Positions 34,287 to 42,803 of a stretch of DNA of 64,000 nucleotides are shown piece by piece; position 1 is the stretch's first letter; the number at the start of each line of letters is the position of its first letter. The notes under the pieces were generated by a model that made no database searches, was not told the DNA's origin, and worked only from the letters and a program-made list of their open reading frames with translations. A program made the translations under genes and the position numbers. Location: the NCBI RefSeq assembly GCF_010686765.1, contig NZ_JAAGWF010000004.1, positions 1 through 64,000 of the forward strand, written 5' to 3'. Source of the stretch: Geodermatophilus sabuli. Lineage in GTDB: Bacteria > Actinomycetota > Actinomycetes > Mycobacteriales > Geodermatophilaceae.

Positions 34287-35096
34287 TCATCTGTTGGTGT
34301 TGCCCGCATCCACCTTGAGCTCGACGCCGGTCACGAACCGCGACTCGTCGGAGGCCAGATAGACCACAGCACTGCTGACGTCATCCACCTCCACCCACGA
34401 GGTGGGCAGGGCGTTCATGAAGATCGGACCGAGGTTCGGGTCGGTGCCGATCAGCTCGTCGAGCCGCTTCAGCGCGCCGGTCAGCGCAGTTTTCACCCCC
34501 GCCGGGTGGACGGTGTTCACCCGGATCGAGTGGCGCCCCAGTTCGTTGGCCATCGCCTTCGCGATGCCGACAACGCCGTGCTTGGCCGCCGTGTAAGGAG
34601 CGAAGAACGGGGTGCCTTTGAGCGCGGAGGTCGACCCGATGCAGATGATGGACCCGCCTCCGGCGGCGATCAGGTGCCGGACCCCCGCGGTCATCGTGTT
34701 CCAGACGCCGGTCAAGTCGGTGTCGATGATCTGCTGCCACACCTCCGGCGTGACCTCGTCCCACGCGTGCAGAGCACAGACCGCGGCGTTGGCCACGACG
34801 ACATCGAGCCGGCCGAGCTCGGCCACGCCTTCGGTGACGGCGGCGGAGAGCGCAGCGGCGTCACGGACGTCGGCGTGACGGACGACGACCCGGGCACCCT
34901 CGGCATCGACGAGACGCGCCGTCTCGGCGAGGTCGTCGGCGTTCGCCATGCTGTAGTCCAGCCCGAGGTACTCGTCTGGGACGTCGACCACGATGACGTC
35001 GGCACCTTCCCGCGCCAGGCGCACGGCGTGGTTACGCCCCTGGCCTCGGCCCGCGCCGGTGATGAGCGCGACCTTGCCAGCCACTCGTCCTGTCAC
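34287..35096 (-). CDS. mycofactocin-coupled SDR-family oxidoreductase
   Basis: 269-residue short-chain dehydrogenase. GKVALITGAGRGQGRNHAVR at the start, the insert DVPDEYLGLDYSMANADDLA, then ADVRD and the catalytic YTAAKHG resemble the actinobacterial TIGR03971 group. Members of that group hold NAD tightly and are linked to mycofactocin. The GTG start has GAGGAGAGGAAC upstream. It converges with the MBL-fold gene (17 bases between ends). With the NDMA-type alcohol dehydrogenase at 3616 it suggests that the organism makes mycofactocin. Confidence 0.88.
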   Translation of the reverse strand: MTGRVAGKVALITGAGRGQGRNHAVRLAREGADVIVVDVPDEYLGLDYSMANADDLAETARLVDAEGARVVVRHADVRDAAALSAAVTEGVAELGRLDVVVANAAVCALHAWDEVTPEVWQQIIDTDLTGVWNTMTAGVRHLIAAGGGSIICIGSTSALKGTPFFAPYTAAKHGVVGIAKAMANELGRHSIRVNTVHPAGVKTALTGALKRLDELIGTDPNLGPIFMNALPTSWVEVDDVSSAVVYLASDESRFVTGVELKVDAGNTNR

Positions 35097-35499
35097 GGTC
35101 GGTTCCTCTCCTCGGTGGTCCGTACTCACGCGGACACCAGGTTCTCGACTGCAGCCGGGGGATGAGGTGGCGGGACGACCCGCCGCTCAGCCACGCGCCG
35201 TGCCCATGCGGCGGACACGCATGCCCGGCCAACGGTGAGACTGCCTTGATCCGGCCGTCGTCGTGCAGCCGGGTCACCGTCCGGCCCGGGGTCTCGCCCG
35301 GGTGGCGGTCGACCGGGCGAGCGCCGGCCCCCCTGCGTGCCGACGTACATGGACACGATGGCCGAACTGGTCGCTTCCGGAACACGTCATCCGGTCGTGC
35401 ACGGGCCTGCCGGCCGGGTGCTCAGCGAGGAGGGATCCAGCGGCCACCATGCTGGCGCTCCGTTCCTCCGGCTGCCCAGCGGCATGTCACGGCCCGGCA
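35097..35499. other. gap, no gene recognised
   Basis: About 400 bases upstream of the SDR. No frame is convincing: several of 60-120 codons exist on both strands but are rich in arginine and proline and show no family motif. The region adjoins a decayed ferredoxin, so older remnants may be present. Confidence 0.4.
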
Positions 35500-35733
35500 G
35501 AACCTCGAGGCGGGGACGCCAGTTGTAGGCGAGTGAGGCTCGTTCTCCTGGCTCACTGACTGGTCCCGCACGATTCCCCCGACCTGGCAGACCGGTTCAC
35601 GGCGCTGCAGTCGATGTCCTCCTCGGGACGGACGGGGGCTTCCGATCGCCCCCGTCGATGAAGTCGACGGGACACTCCCCCACCAGGACATGCCCGTGAT
35701 ATCGAAGCACTCGGCATCGATGGCGGACGGCAC
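35500..35733 (-). pseudogene. decayed 7Fe ferredoxin
   Basis: Begins at a GTG after AGAAGAGG, as does the intact gene at 17018, and reads VPSAIDAECFDITGMS. It then needs frame changes to give GECPVDFIDGGDRK, VRPEEDIDC and PVCQVGGIVRDQSVSQENEP. These match, in order, IGSECIDTTDMSC, EECPVDCIYEGDRK, INPKECIDC and PVCPVEAIAQDRRVTDENEP of the intact ferredoxin. At least two frameshifts, and loss of several cluster cysteines (for example the one replaced by Trp-Trp), make it non-functional. Confidence 0.75.
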
Positions 35734-35875
35734 GGCAACCTCTTCTCCGACAGGAGCGGCGGTCAGCCACGGATTCGGCTGGGGACGCCGTCGGACACAC
35801 GGACACCGGCCGCAGCCGGTGAGCCGCGGTGAGCGGGGCGACGGTCCGCGGAGCTCGGACAAGCCCTGTCGGCGA

Positions 35876-37597
35876 CTACGGCCGACCTCCCACATCGAAC
35901 ACCAGACCGCCGACTTCGGCCGCGAGCACCTCGCGAAGCACGAACTTCTGCACCTTTCCGGCGGGCGTCTTGGGCATCTCGTCGATCACTTTGAGCCGTT
36001 CGGGCCAGTACTGCCGGGCCATCCCTGCAGCGTCCAGGTGCGCCTGTAGTTCTTCGAGACTGGGGGCGTCGCCGTCCGGCACGACAACTGCGCACCCCTT
36101 CTCGCCGAGCCGCTCGTCGGGGTAGCCGACCACGACGACCTCCCGGATGGACGGGTGCCCGTGCAGGGCGCTCTCGATCTCCACGACGGGGATGTTCTCC
36201 CCGCCGCGGATGATGATGTCCTTCGAGCGGCCGGCGATGCGCACCCCCGCTCCGGGCCGCTCGAAACCCAGGTCTCCGGTATCGAACCAACCGTCCTGGT
36301 CGAACATGGACTGGTAGAGGTCCACTCGGCCGTGGTACCCACGCAGCAGGCTGGGACCCTTGACGAGGAGTCTCCCTGTCTGCCCGGCCTCGACCTCGTG
36401 ACCGTCCTCGCCAGTGATCTTGAGGGTCATGGGCGGCGTCCGCCAGCCATCGCTGTTCGAGACCGCTTCAGCGGTGTCTCCGGCGCGGTGGATGGTGATG
36501 ATGCCGCATTCGGAGGATCCCCAGAGTGCGAGCATCTGAACGCCCAGCACCTCAGAAGCCTCGACAGGGAGCGAACTCGGAATGGGGGCCCCGGCACACA
36601 CGAAGTACTTGAAGGTGGACAGATCCCGATGCTCCGTCTTCTGCGCGCGCACCAGGTCCAGCACGAAGGGGGTGGCGGAGAGCGTCCAGGTCACGCCTTC
36701 GGGCGTGGCGATGCGCAAGAAGTCATCCGGGCTCCAGATGTCCTGGTACACGACCTTCTGACCGTATGCCAATGGCAGGAGTGTCCCCCAGAGGAAGCCG
36801 GTCAGGTGCCCCATGGTGGAGGGCATGAAGACCACGTCGGTGTCGTCGAGCTGCAGGTTGTCGAACAGTGGCCGACCGGCGGAGTACATGGAGTTGTACG
36901 AATGGAGGGTGCCTTTCGGCTCTCCGGTGGTTCCGGACGTGTACATGACGGAGATGGGGTCGTCCGGGCGCGGACGACGAGCCTCGAGTTCGGCCCGGAC
37001 CGATGGATCCAGTTCACGGTGAGGAACGAGGAAGAACTCGTCGAAGTCCATCGTCCCCTCCGGCAACGCCTTCCCTGACACGTTGGCGACCACCGCAGCC
37101 TCCACGCCGGCGATCTCGGTCTTCAGTTCGGCAGCCATGTCTGCATGCGAGAAGCCCCGGAATTCGTCCTGGACCACGAGGACCTTCGACTGAGCCCGTT
37201 GCAGCATGAAGGTGAGTTCGCGGCGACGGAAGATCGCGACGAGCGGATTGACGATGGCACCCACCCGCATGACGGCCAACGAGACGACCGCGTACCTCCA
37301 GCCGTTGGGCATCTGGACGGAGACGACATCGTCTCTCGCCACCCCCAGCTCGAGCAGCCCGCCGGCGATACGGTCGACGAGCGCGCCCAACTGCCCGTAG
37401 GTCAGCGTTTCCGGCATGGCCCGGCCTGCTGAGTACGAGACCAGCGCTGCCTTGTGCGGAGTGCGCCGCACGTGACCCAGGACGTCGTCGAGCATCGTCT
37501 CGTCCCGCCAGAATCCGCTGTCCATGGCCGCCTGCCGCTCCTCGGCCGTGACGGGCGACATGGACGCGCGGATCCCTGGGACATCAGATGTGATCAT
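35876..37597 (-). CDS. AMP-forming acyl-CoA ligase, cyclohexanecarboxylate-CoA ligase-like
   Basis: 573-residue ANL ligase. It has VMYTSGTTGEPKGTLHSYN, LWGSSECGIITIH, the hinge FDTGDLGFERPGAGVRIAGRSKDIII and the catalytic lysine in TPAGKVQKF. It shares a distinctive middle region (FMPSTMGHLTGFLWGTLLPL, YGQKVVYQDIW) with the ligase at 45907, so the two are paralogues. Their general look recalls AliA-type ligases for alicyclic acids, an inference only. The ATG at MITSDVPGIR follows GCGAGGTGG, but the site is distant, and MSPVTAEER at 37561 is an alternative. A PaaX-family gene lies 150 bases upstream in the same direction. Confidence 0.88.
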   Translation of the reverse strand: MITSDVPGIRASMSPVTAEERQAAMDSGFWRDETMLDDVLGHVRRTPHKAALVSYSAGRAMPETLTYGQLGALVDRIAGGLLELGVARDDVVSVQMPNGWRYAVVSLAVMRVGAIVNPLVAIFRRRELTFMLQRAQSKVLVVQDEFRGFSHADMAAELKTEIAGVEAAVVANVSGKALPEGTMDFDEFFLVPHRELDPSVRAELEARRPRPDDPISVMYTSGTTGEPKGTLHSYNSMYSAGRPLFDNLQLDDTDVVFMPSTMGHLTGFLWGTLLPLAYGQKVVYQDIWSPDDFLRIATPEGVTWTLSATPFVLDLVRAQKTEHRDLSTFKYFVCAGAPIPSSLPVEASEVLGVQMLALWGSSECGIITIHRAGDTAEAVSNSDGWRTPPMTLKITGEDGHEVEAGQTGRLLVKGPSLLRGYHGRVDLYQSMFDQDGWFDTGDLGFERPGAGVRIAGRSKDIIIRGGENIPVVEIESALHGHPSIREVVVVGYPDERLGEKGCAVVVPDGDAPSLEELQAHLDAAGMARQYWPERLKVIDEMPKTPAGKVQKFVLREVLAAEVGGLVFDVGGRP

Positions 37598-37750
37598 CGG
37601 TAGTGGTCCACCTCGCGGTCGTAGGAATGACGTCAACAGGGGTCGGGGCAGCTCACCGCACGGACAAGCGTCATGCAGTGCGCAGAATTTCTACAATCGA
37701 TGCACTCCGGTCAAGGTCTGTGTCGAATACCGACATGGCCACGTACGCCG

Positions 37751-38644
37751 TCATGACTGAGCATCCGACGCTGCCGCCGACGTTCGCCCATCCGGCGTCA
37801 CCGGCTCCATGAGGCCAGCCCAGTGCGCCCGTGCGCCCGGCATGAGCGTGTCGCGCTGCTGCCGGAAGACGTCTCGGGCATGGTGGCCGACCCATGGGTC
37901 GGGTAGATACCTCTCTGGCAAGTCGGGATCCGCGTAGGCCAACATGCGCCAAGCCTGGACGACATCGACGTGTCGGCGAAACAAGTCGGGCTCGGAATCG
38001 CGAACGGGACGTTGGGCATCGGCGATGAAGCTCGAGTAGCGGTCGGCGAGATCCTCGACGTCCCATGCGCGCCGCACGAGTGCGGACTCGTCACCGATCT
38101 CTCCGAACGTCCCCACGAACGAATTCGTGATGGAGTCGAGCCCCAGGTCGGAGATGACAGCCTGCACCTCCCCGCTCCGCTCGGCGTGCGACGTCAGCCA
38201 GTAGCCCGGTGCCGGCGACCCCATTCCCGCCCACGTCAGGCGGCGCTGCAGCCTGTACCGGAGGTTCTTCTGCGCCTCAGGCACCGTGACCATGACGGCC
38301 AGCCAGCGGCCGTCCCATTCGGGCGCCCTGGACGCCTCGAGGACCCGACGAAAGCCGTCCTCGAGAAGACGATGCCCTGCCGGCGAGACGGTCCACAGCA
38401 GCCGGCGGCCTGATCGGCTCGAGGTGATCAGGCCCGCGTCAGCGGTGCGCTGAAGCGCCTTGCGCGCCGCATCCGACTCGATGCCGAGATCCCTGAGGGC
38501 GCGAAGCAGGGTGGACGACCACACAGGCTCACGGGCGGGCCAGACGAACTCGCCGAGGACCACCAACAGGAGCGACCTGGCGCTGCTGTTCGCCGTCGCC
38601 CCGTCGACGGGCGAGTGCCCTCTGGACCGATCGGTCGATCCCAC
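37751..38644 (-). CDS. PaaX-family transcriptional regulator
   Basis: 297-residue third PaaX-family protein. ANSSARSLLLVVLGEFVWPA and AARKALQRTADAGLI form the winged helix, WDGRWLAVMVTVPEAQ and RRLTWAGMGSPAPG the core, and VQAWRMLAYADPDLPERYLP the C-terminal part. The GTG at 38644 was chosen because a perfect AGGAGG lies six bases before it, giving a length close to its paralogues; an ATG at 38746 in the same frame lacks a good site. It is downstream of a P450/ferredoxin pair and upstream of a CoA ligase, all leftward, and may regulate both. Confidence 0.88.
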   Translation of the reverse strand: MGSTDRSRGHSPVDGATANSSARSLLLVVLGEFVWPAREPVWSSTLLRALRDLGIESDAARKALQRTADAGLITSSRSGRRLLWTVSPAGHRLLEDGFRRVLEASRAPEWDGRWLAVMVTVPEAQKNLRYRLQRRLTWAGMGSPAPGYWLTSHAERSGEVQAVISDLGLDSITNSFVGTFGEIGDESALVRRAWDVEDLADRYSSFIADAQRPVRDSEPDLFRRHVDVVQAWRMLAYADPDLPERYLPDPWVGHHARDVFRQQRDTLMPGARAHWAGLMEPVTPDGRTSAAASDAQS

Positions 38645-38752
38645 CACGTGCCTCCTCGGATACCCAGTCGCCGGCGTCGAGCTCCCGATCGTCTCGCCGA
38701 CCCGACCCTGCAGCGGGGCCGTTCGGGAGGAGTTGGGTTGCGCCATGTTCCG

Positions 38753-38950
38753 TCAGTCAGCGATGAGCTCGATCGCGGCCTCTGGACAGTTGAGGACGGC
38801 CAGCTCCGCACGTCGTACCTCATCCGCGGGCACGGAGCCATCTCCCACCTCGGTCACGTAGCCGAAGTCGTCGTCGACGAAGAGGTCCCGGGCCAGGTCC
38901 AGGCATCTGTTGTGACCCTGACAGCGCGCCGGATCGACCTTGATCCTCAC
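38753..38950 (-). CDS. 3Fe-4S ferredoxin (P450 partner)
   Basis: 65-residue ferredoxin with Cys10, Cys16 and Cys55 and the CQGHNRC signature in which His13 takes the fourth-ligand position, as in single 3Fe-4S ferredoxins. Its GTG start overlaps the P450 stop (GTGA), strong evidence that it is that P450's electron donor. It is closely similar to the ferredoxin at 24960. The FAD reductase at 57130 could reduce both. Confidence 0.94.
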   Translation of the reverse strand: MRIKVDPARCQGHNRCLDLARDLFVDDDFGYVTEVGDGSVPADEVRRAELAVLNCPEAAIELIAD

Positions 38951-40176
38951 CGGTCGCCTCCGTCCAGGGCTGCGGCGGCGAATCGCAGATGGAGGACTTC
39001 GGGACCGCGGACATTCGCTCCCGTCCAGGTGACGTCACGCTCCCCGGCCAGCTCGAACTCCGGTACGCGTCGGAGCCATTCGGTCAGCGCGACCTTGAGT
39101 TCCATCCGAGCGAGGTTGGAGCCGATGCACCGATGGATGCCCAGGCCGAACGTCAGATGACGATTTTCCTCCCGATCGATGAGCACCTCGTCCGCCCGGT
39201 CAAAGGCATTCGGGTCCCGGTTGGCCGCCGCAAAGGGCAGCAGCACCCGGTCGCCGGCCGCCATCTGGACACCGCCGACCGAGGTCGGGCAGGTAGCGGT
39301 ACGTCCGATGGTGATCGGGGCATACGCCCGGAGCAGTTCCTCGATGGCTGTGTCCAGCAAGGCTGGATCATCGACGAGGCGACGCCGGTCGACCGGATGG
39401 GTGGCGAGGTGCCACAGGCAAGAGCCGATCGCGCTCCACGTGGTGTCGATGCCGGCGACCAGCACGAGCAGGCACATCCCGACGATGTCGTCATCGGTGA
39501 GCGTCGGCCCCGTGTCGCGCTTCGTGAGCAAGGCCTGGACGATCCCCCCGTCTTCCTGGCCGCTCTCCCGTTGCACAGCTATGAGCTGGGAGAAGTACGC
39601 CGTGATGGCGCGGATGGCCTCGCGCCGTACTGCCTGCTCCTTGGGGCCTTCCTTCAGCATCATGACGACCCACCGATCGAAGGTGGCCTCGTCCTGCACC
39701 GGAACCCCGAGCATGCGGGCGATGACGGTGACCGGAATGTGCCTGGCGAACTCGTCGGCAGCATCGACGACGGTGCGGTCGCCGAAGGCGTCGATGAGTT
39801 CAGCCGCCCGGCGTCGCGCGATTCCCTCAAGCGCGCGGATCCGCGGTTTGGTGAACAGGGGCAACAGGAGGCGGCGCTGTTCGTCGTGATCCGGCGGATC
39901 CGAGGTGATGGGAGGCATCTTCAGCTCCCGCCCTGGCGACGGCACGGGACCGGTGGCCTCGAGCACGCGAGAGGAGAAGGTCGCCGGATCATGCGCGATC
40001 TGCGCGATGTCCTCGTGGCGTACCGGCAGCACCGCTCCCCCGTAGCGTTCGCTTCGCGCCACGGGGCACTGCGCGCGCATCTGCACCCAGTCGCTGTAGG
40101 GGTCTTCGACGTACGCCGGATCGAACAGATCGAAGTCGCTGGCCCAGTTCTCGGGCAGCTCGCGCCGCTCGTGCAT
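38947..40176 (-). CDS. cytochrome P450
   Basis: 409-residue class I P450 with VLVAGIDTTWSAIGSCLWHL in the I-helix, EELLR as the ExxR motif and Cys350 in FGLGIHRCIG. It is a paralogue of the P450 at 28961 and probably acts on a related substrate. The ATG at MHERRELPEN is preceded by GGGAGGCGAG. The ferredoxin gene overlaps its stop. The start is separated by about 200 bases from the divergent thioesterase, with a promoter-like region between. Confidence 0.94.
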   Translation of the reverse strand: MHERRELPENWASDFDLFDPAYVEDPYSDWVQMRAQCPVARSERYGGAVLPVRHEDIAQIAHDPATFSSRVLEATGPVPSPGRELKMPPITSDPPDHDEQRRLLLPLFTKPRIRALEGIARRRAAELIDAFGDRTVVDAADEFARHIPVTVIARMLGVPVQDEATFDRWVVMMLKEGPKEQAVRREAIRAITAYFSQLIAVQRESGQEDGGIVQALLTKRDTGPTLTDDDIVGMCLLVLVAGIDTTWSAIGSCLWHLATHPVDRRRLVDDPALLDTAIEELLRAYAPITIGRTATCPTSVGGVQMAAGDRVLLPFAAANRDPNAFDRADEVLIDREENRHLTFGLGIHRCIGSNLARMELKVALTEWLRRVPEFELAGERDVTWTGANVRGPEVLHLRFAAAALDGGDR

Positions 40177-40254
40177 GGTCTCGCCTCCCAGCGTGGACGT
40201 TGGACACGAAGTTAGCGTTCCGCGTGTCCGAGGTCCAGTGTTCCGCCGCGAAAA

Positions 40255-40298
40255 CTTGACAAGGATGGTTCTCAAGTTGCCCAAGGTGTCGGTATAAC
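40255..40298 (+). promoter_or_regulatory. promoter/operator region of the thioesterase gene
   Basis: CTTGA (40255-40259) and TCAAG (40272-40276) form an inverted repeat with a 12-base spacer; TTGACA overlaps the first arm and TATAAC lies at 40293-40298. The TTGACA to TATAAC distance (31 bases) is too long for one promoter, so TATAAC is probably the -10 (with TTCTCA at 40269 as a weak -35) and the repeat an operator. Confidence 0.45.
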
Positions 40299-40317
40299 CA
40301 GTGGGTGGAGGAACCCG

Positions 40318-40389
40318 ATGGACATCCGATGCCGCGCGGTCGTGACTCTCGGGGCGACGAGCGTGGCGCACGTGGGCGGCGGATGCTGA
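40318..40389 (+). CDS. possible 23-residue leader ORF
   Basis: ATG with a perfect GGAGG seven bases upstream opens a 23-codon frame (MDIRCRAVVTLG, then ATSVAHVGGGC). Its TGA overlaps the ATG of the thioesterase gene (ATGCTGA). No family resemblance. The good ribosome site and overlap suggest translational coupling, possibly regulatory; the main gene has a weaker site of its own. Confidence 0.4.
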   Translation: MDIRCRAVVTLGATSVAHVGGGC

Positions 40390-41207
40390 CGCCGGACGTC
40401 GTGACCGAGCCGCTCACCGCCGCCGAGCGCTTGTTCGGCGTCACCCTGCTCGGTTGCACACCGACAGGCGTCCAGGCTGCATGCCATCTCCCGACCCGGG
40501 CCCACGGGTCCAGCCACGTGATCGGACGCCTCGGACTGCTCGCTGACATGACAGCCGGTCGAACCGTGCGGGCTTTCCTCCCGCCCGAGCTCGTGATCCG
40601 GACAGCCAATCTGCGAGTGGATGTGGGCGACCGCCCGCCCAGGAGTGGCGAGACGATTCGTGCGACAGGAGCCCTCCTGGCGTCATCTGCTGCACACGCA
40701 TTGAGTGAGGCGGTCCTGACTGCCCCAGACGGGGCTGTGGTCGCACGATGCACCGCCCGGTTCATCATCGTCGCCGGCGCTGAGCCGGCCCGACAGCGGA
40801 GGCTGGGGCTGCAGCCGGATGCGGCCCCCGCTCCCCTGGAGTCGATGCCCGGCTTGAGCGAGCGCGTGGAACCGGGGTGTGTGGTGCTGACCGCACGGCC
40901 GGATGCACGGTTCGGCAACCACGACGGAATGATGCACGGCGGGGTGCAAGTGGCCCTGGCCGACGCAGCGCTGCACGCGGCCGCCCGCGAGGCCGGCGGC
41001 GGAGAGCCCGCCTTGATCGACATGACCGTCCGCTACATGCGGCCGATACCGGTCGACGGCTCGACCATCGAGTTGCAGGCCACGGTCGAGCGGGCCGGCC
41101 GTCTGGTCACCGTGACCAGAGCGCGCGGCAGCGACGAGCAGGGTCGGCTGCTGATGACCGCCGAGGCGACATTCAGCTCAGCACGACGCGTACGCATGGA
41201 CGAGTAG
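40383..41207 (+). CDS. double-hotdog acyl-CoA thioesterase family protein
   Basis: 274-residue protein made of two hotdog domains. The N-terminal half (LTAAERLFGVTLLGCTPTGV, HVIGRLGLLADMTAGR) appears degenerate; the C-terminal half carries GNHDGMMHGGVQVALADAAL, the H-G-G motif region, and IDMTVRYMRPIPVDGS. It would hydrolyse or bind acyl-CoA. The ATG at MLTPDVVTEP was chosen because the fold starts right after; an upstream in-frame GTG at 40305 would add a low-complexity arginine-rich tail. A 23-codon leader overlaps its start. Confidence 0.8.
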   Translation: MLTPDVVTEPLTAAERLFGVTLLGCTPTGVQAACHLPTRAHGSSHVIGRLGLLADMTAGRTVRAFLPPELVIRTANLRVDVGDRPPRSGETIRATGALLASSAAHALSEAVLTAPDGAVVARCTARFIIVAGAEPARQRRLGLQPDAAPAPLESMPGLSERVEPGCVVLTARPDARFGNHDGMMHGGVQVALADAALHAAAREAGGGEPALIDMTVRYMRPIPVDGSTIELQATVERAGRLVTVTRARGSDEQGRLLMTAEATFSSARRVRMDE

Positions 41208-41321
41208 GGTTCCGCGACCCCCACCGCTCACGCCGTTGGCCGGACCTCGAACGACGGGAGATCAGCGTGTCGGCTGCCTCGGGAGCGCGCGGCGACGGAG
41301 CGCCGGGGCGGACCGCTCACG

Positions 41322-41747
41322 TCAGCGGCTGCCCGACGAGCCGTTCGTGGATGCCAGCGAAATGGCCTGCCGACCGATCGACCAGCCTTCTCGCCCACGC
41401 ACGAAGGTCCAGTCGTAGCCCACGGCGGACAGGCTCTTCCGGAAGACGACGAGCATGCGCATGCGCACGTGTGCCGTCCCGTCGTCGCTGGCCACGACGT
41501 ATGCCCCTGTCGCGAAGTGGCCGAGCGCACGGGGTGCGTCAACGTAGAACTGCCGGATCTCCTCGCGTCCGCACAGCACCGTTCCGTTGAACGCCGTCGC
41601 CTCGAAGACCGCGTCCGTGGCGAAGAAGCCGACGATGTCATCAATGCGTGCCTCGTCGACGTAGTCCGCGTAGAGACCGGCGAAGGCCAGCGCACAGCAC
41701 GAGTGGAACGCCTCCGGTCCGTGGGGACACTGTGCCGGGACCGGCAT
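41322..41747 (-). CDS. SnoaL-like (NTF2-fold) protein
   Basis: 141-residue protein of the NTF2-like superfamily. CCALAFAGLYADYVDEARID, VGFFATDAVFEATAFNGTVL, GREEIRQFYVDAP and the closing strands RMRMLVVFRKSLSAVGY give the cone-shaped SnoaL pattern used by small hydratases, isomerases and binding proteins. Its ATG shares one base with the stop of the upstream DUF7064-like gene, so it is the last gene of the minus-strand operon. Catalytic residues cannot be assigned. Confidence 0.82.
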   Translation of the reverse strand: MPVPAQCPHGPEAFHSCCALAFAGLYADYVDEARIDDIVGFFATDAVFEATAFNGTVLCGREEIRQFYVDAPRALGHFATGAYVVASDDGTAHVRMRMLVVFRKSLSAVGYDWTFVRGREGWSIGRQAISLASTNGSSGSR

Positions 41748-42763
41748 CAGAGGGCACCTACCTTCAGCGGGTCGGTCCACCGGCGGGCATGGAGCTTGTT
41801 GAGTTGGCGGTACGCGATGTTCTCCTGGACGACGCCCCACCCGATGCGACCGTCGAGCATCGTCCATCGCATCATCGCGGCGGTCAGGACCGTCGATGTG
41901 TACGGCGACCACGGTCCGCCGGCGACGGCCGATCCATGCAGAACCGTGGTCGTCCCGCGAACGTCCGTTGCCACGGCGTCGATCGACATCGGGAAACCCT
42001 CGGCCCGGTTGACCTCGAGACGCAGATCGGTCAGGCCGTACACCTGCCCGTTCTCCATGACGTAGCCGTGGCGCAGGCGGCTGGCGGTGTCTGCGGGGGC
42101 GTCCAGCTTCAGCGAGGTGATCCAGTGGACGGCGAAGTCCGGGCCGAAGTGGGCGTGCATCCAGCTCCCCGACCGCATCTCCATCTCCGGGCGCGGGCCC
42201 CAGCTGTGGTCCATGGTCTCGACGCAGTCGACCTCGAGCTCCCGCCCACCGATCGTCAGCGTCCCGGTGATGCGTCCGGTCAGGTCGAAGTGGTTGGCGT
42301 ACATGGCGCGGTGCGCGGGAGCCTTGTCGGCAGACCAGTCATGGGCCTTGACCATGGGTGAGTGGTCAGGATCAGCGGTGTCGAAGGGTTCCATGAGGCC
42401 GGCGAAGTCCAGGTGCGCCTCCACCCCGTCGAGGCCGACGTAGTCGATCGAGTAATCCCGGATGCTCTTGGCCGTGATGGACAGACCGCTCGCGGAGGAG
42501 AACCGCGCCAGACTCTGCGCCGCCGGGAGATGTTGACGGCTGTCGAGGTAGAGGAGCTCCGCTCGGGATCCGGCCAGACCGCCGAACACCGACACGTCGT
42601 TGAGCATCACCCCGAGCCCTCGGCGTACGAGCACGTAGAAGAACGCCATGACGCGTTCTTCCGGGATCGTGATGGCGAAACTGTTGGTCTCGGCCCATTC
42701 GTGGTCGGCGGAGTCAGGCGTGTGGAACTCGGTGTCGTCGTCGGTGAACACGTCGAGGGTCAC
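41747..42763 (-). CDS. DUF7064/DUF7065-type protein (CrtC/AttH lipocalin-like)
   Basis: 338-residue soluble protein. It begins DVFTDDDTEFHTP and contains EWAETNSFAITIPEERVMAF, HFDLTGRITGTLTIGGRELE and the conserved ETMDHSWGPRPE motif. These features recall the actinobacterial DUF7064/DUF7065 proteins, related in fold to hydroxyneurosporene synthase (CrtC) and AttH, and often found beside acyl-CoA genes. The fold suggests binding or hydration of a hydrophobic molecule; no function is established. The GTG start has GAGGAA upstream. It lies between the phosphotransferase and SnoaL genes. Confidence 0.75.
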   Translation of the reverse strand: MTLDVFTDDDTEFHTPDSADHEWAETNSFAITIPEERVMAFFYVLVRRGLGVMLNDVSVFGGLAGSRAELLYLDSRQHLPAAQSLARFSSASGLSITAKSIRDYSIDYVGLDGVEAHLDFAGLMEPFDTADPDHSPMVKAHDWSADKAPAHRAMYANHFDLTGRITGTLTIGGRELEVDCVETMDHSWGPRPEMEMRSGSWMHAHFGPDFAVHWITSLKLDAPADTASRLRHGYVMENGQVYGLTDLRLEVNRAEGFPMSIDAVATDVRGTTTVLHGSAVAGGPWSPYTSTVLTAAMMRWTMLDGRIGWGVVQENIAYRQLNKLHARRWTDPLKVGAL

Positions 42764-42803
42764 TTCCTCAGATCGGGGTGGAGGCTTCAGACCCACACTC
42801 GGG

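Noticed and set aside
35097..35499. Several 60-120 codon frames upstream of the SDR
   Set aside because: All are arginine/proline-rich with no family resemblance or ribosome sites.
40305..40382. Earlier GTG start for the double-hotdog thioesterase
   Set aside because: It would add an arginine-rich tail with no fold, and the strong GGAGG there is better placed for the 23-codon leader.
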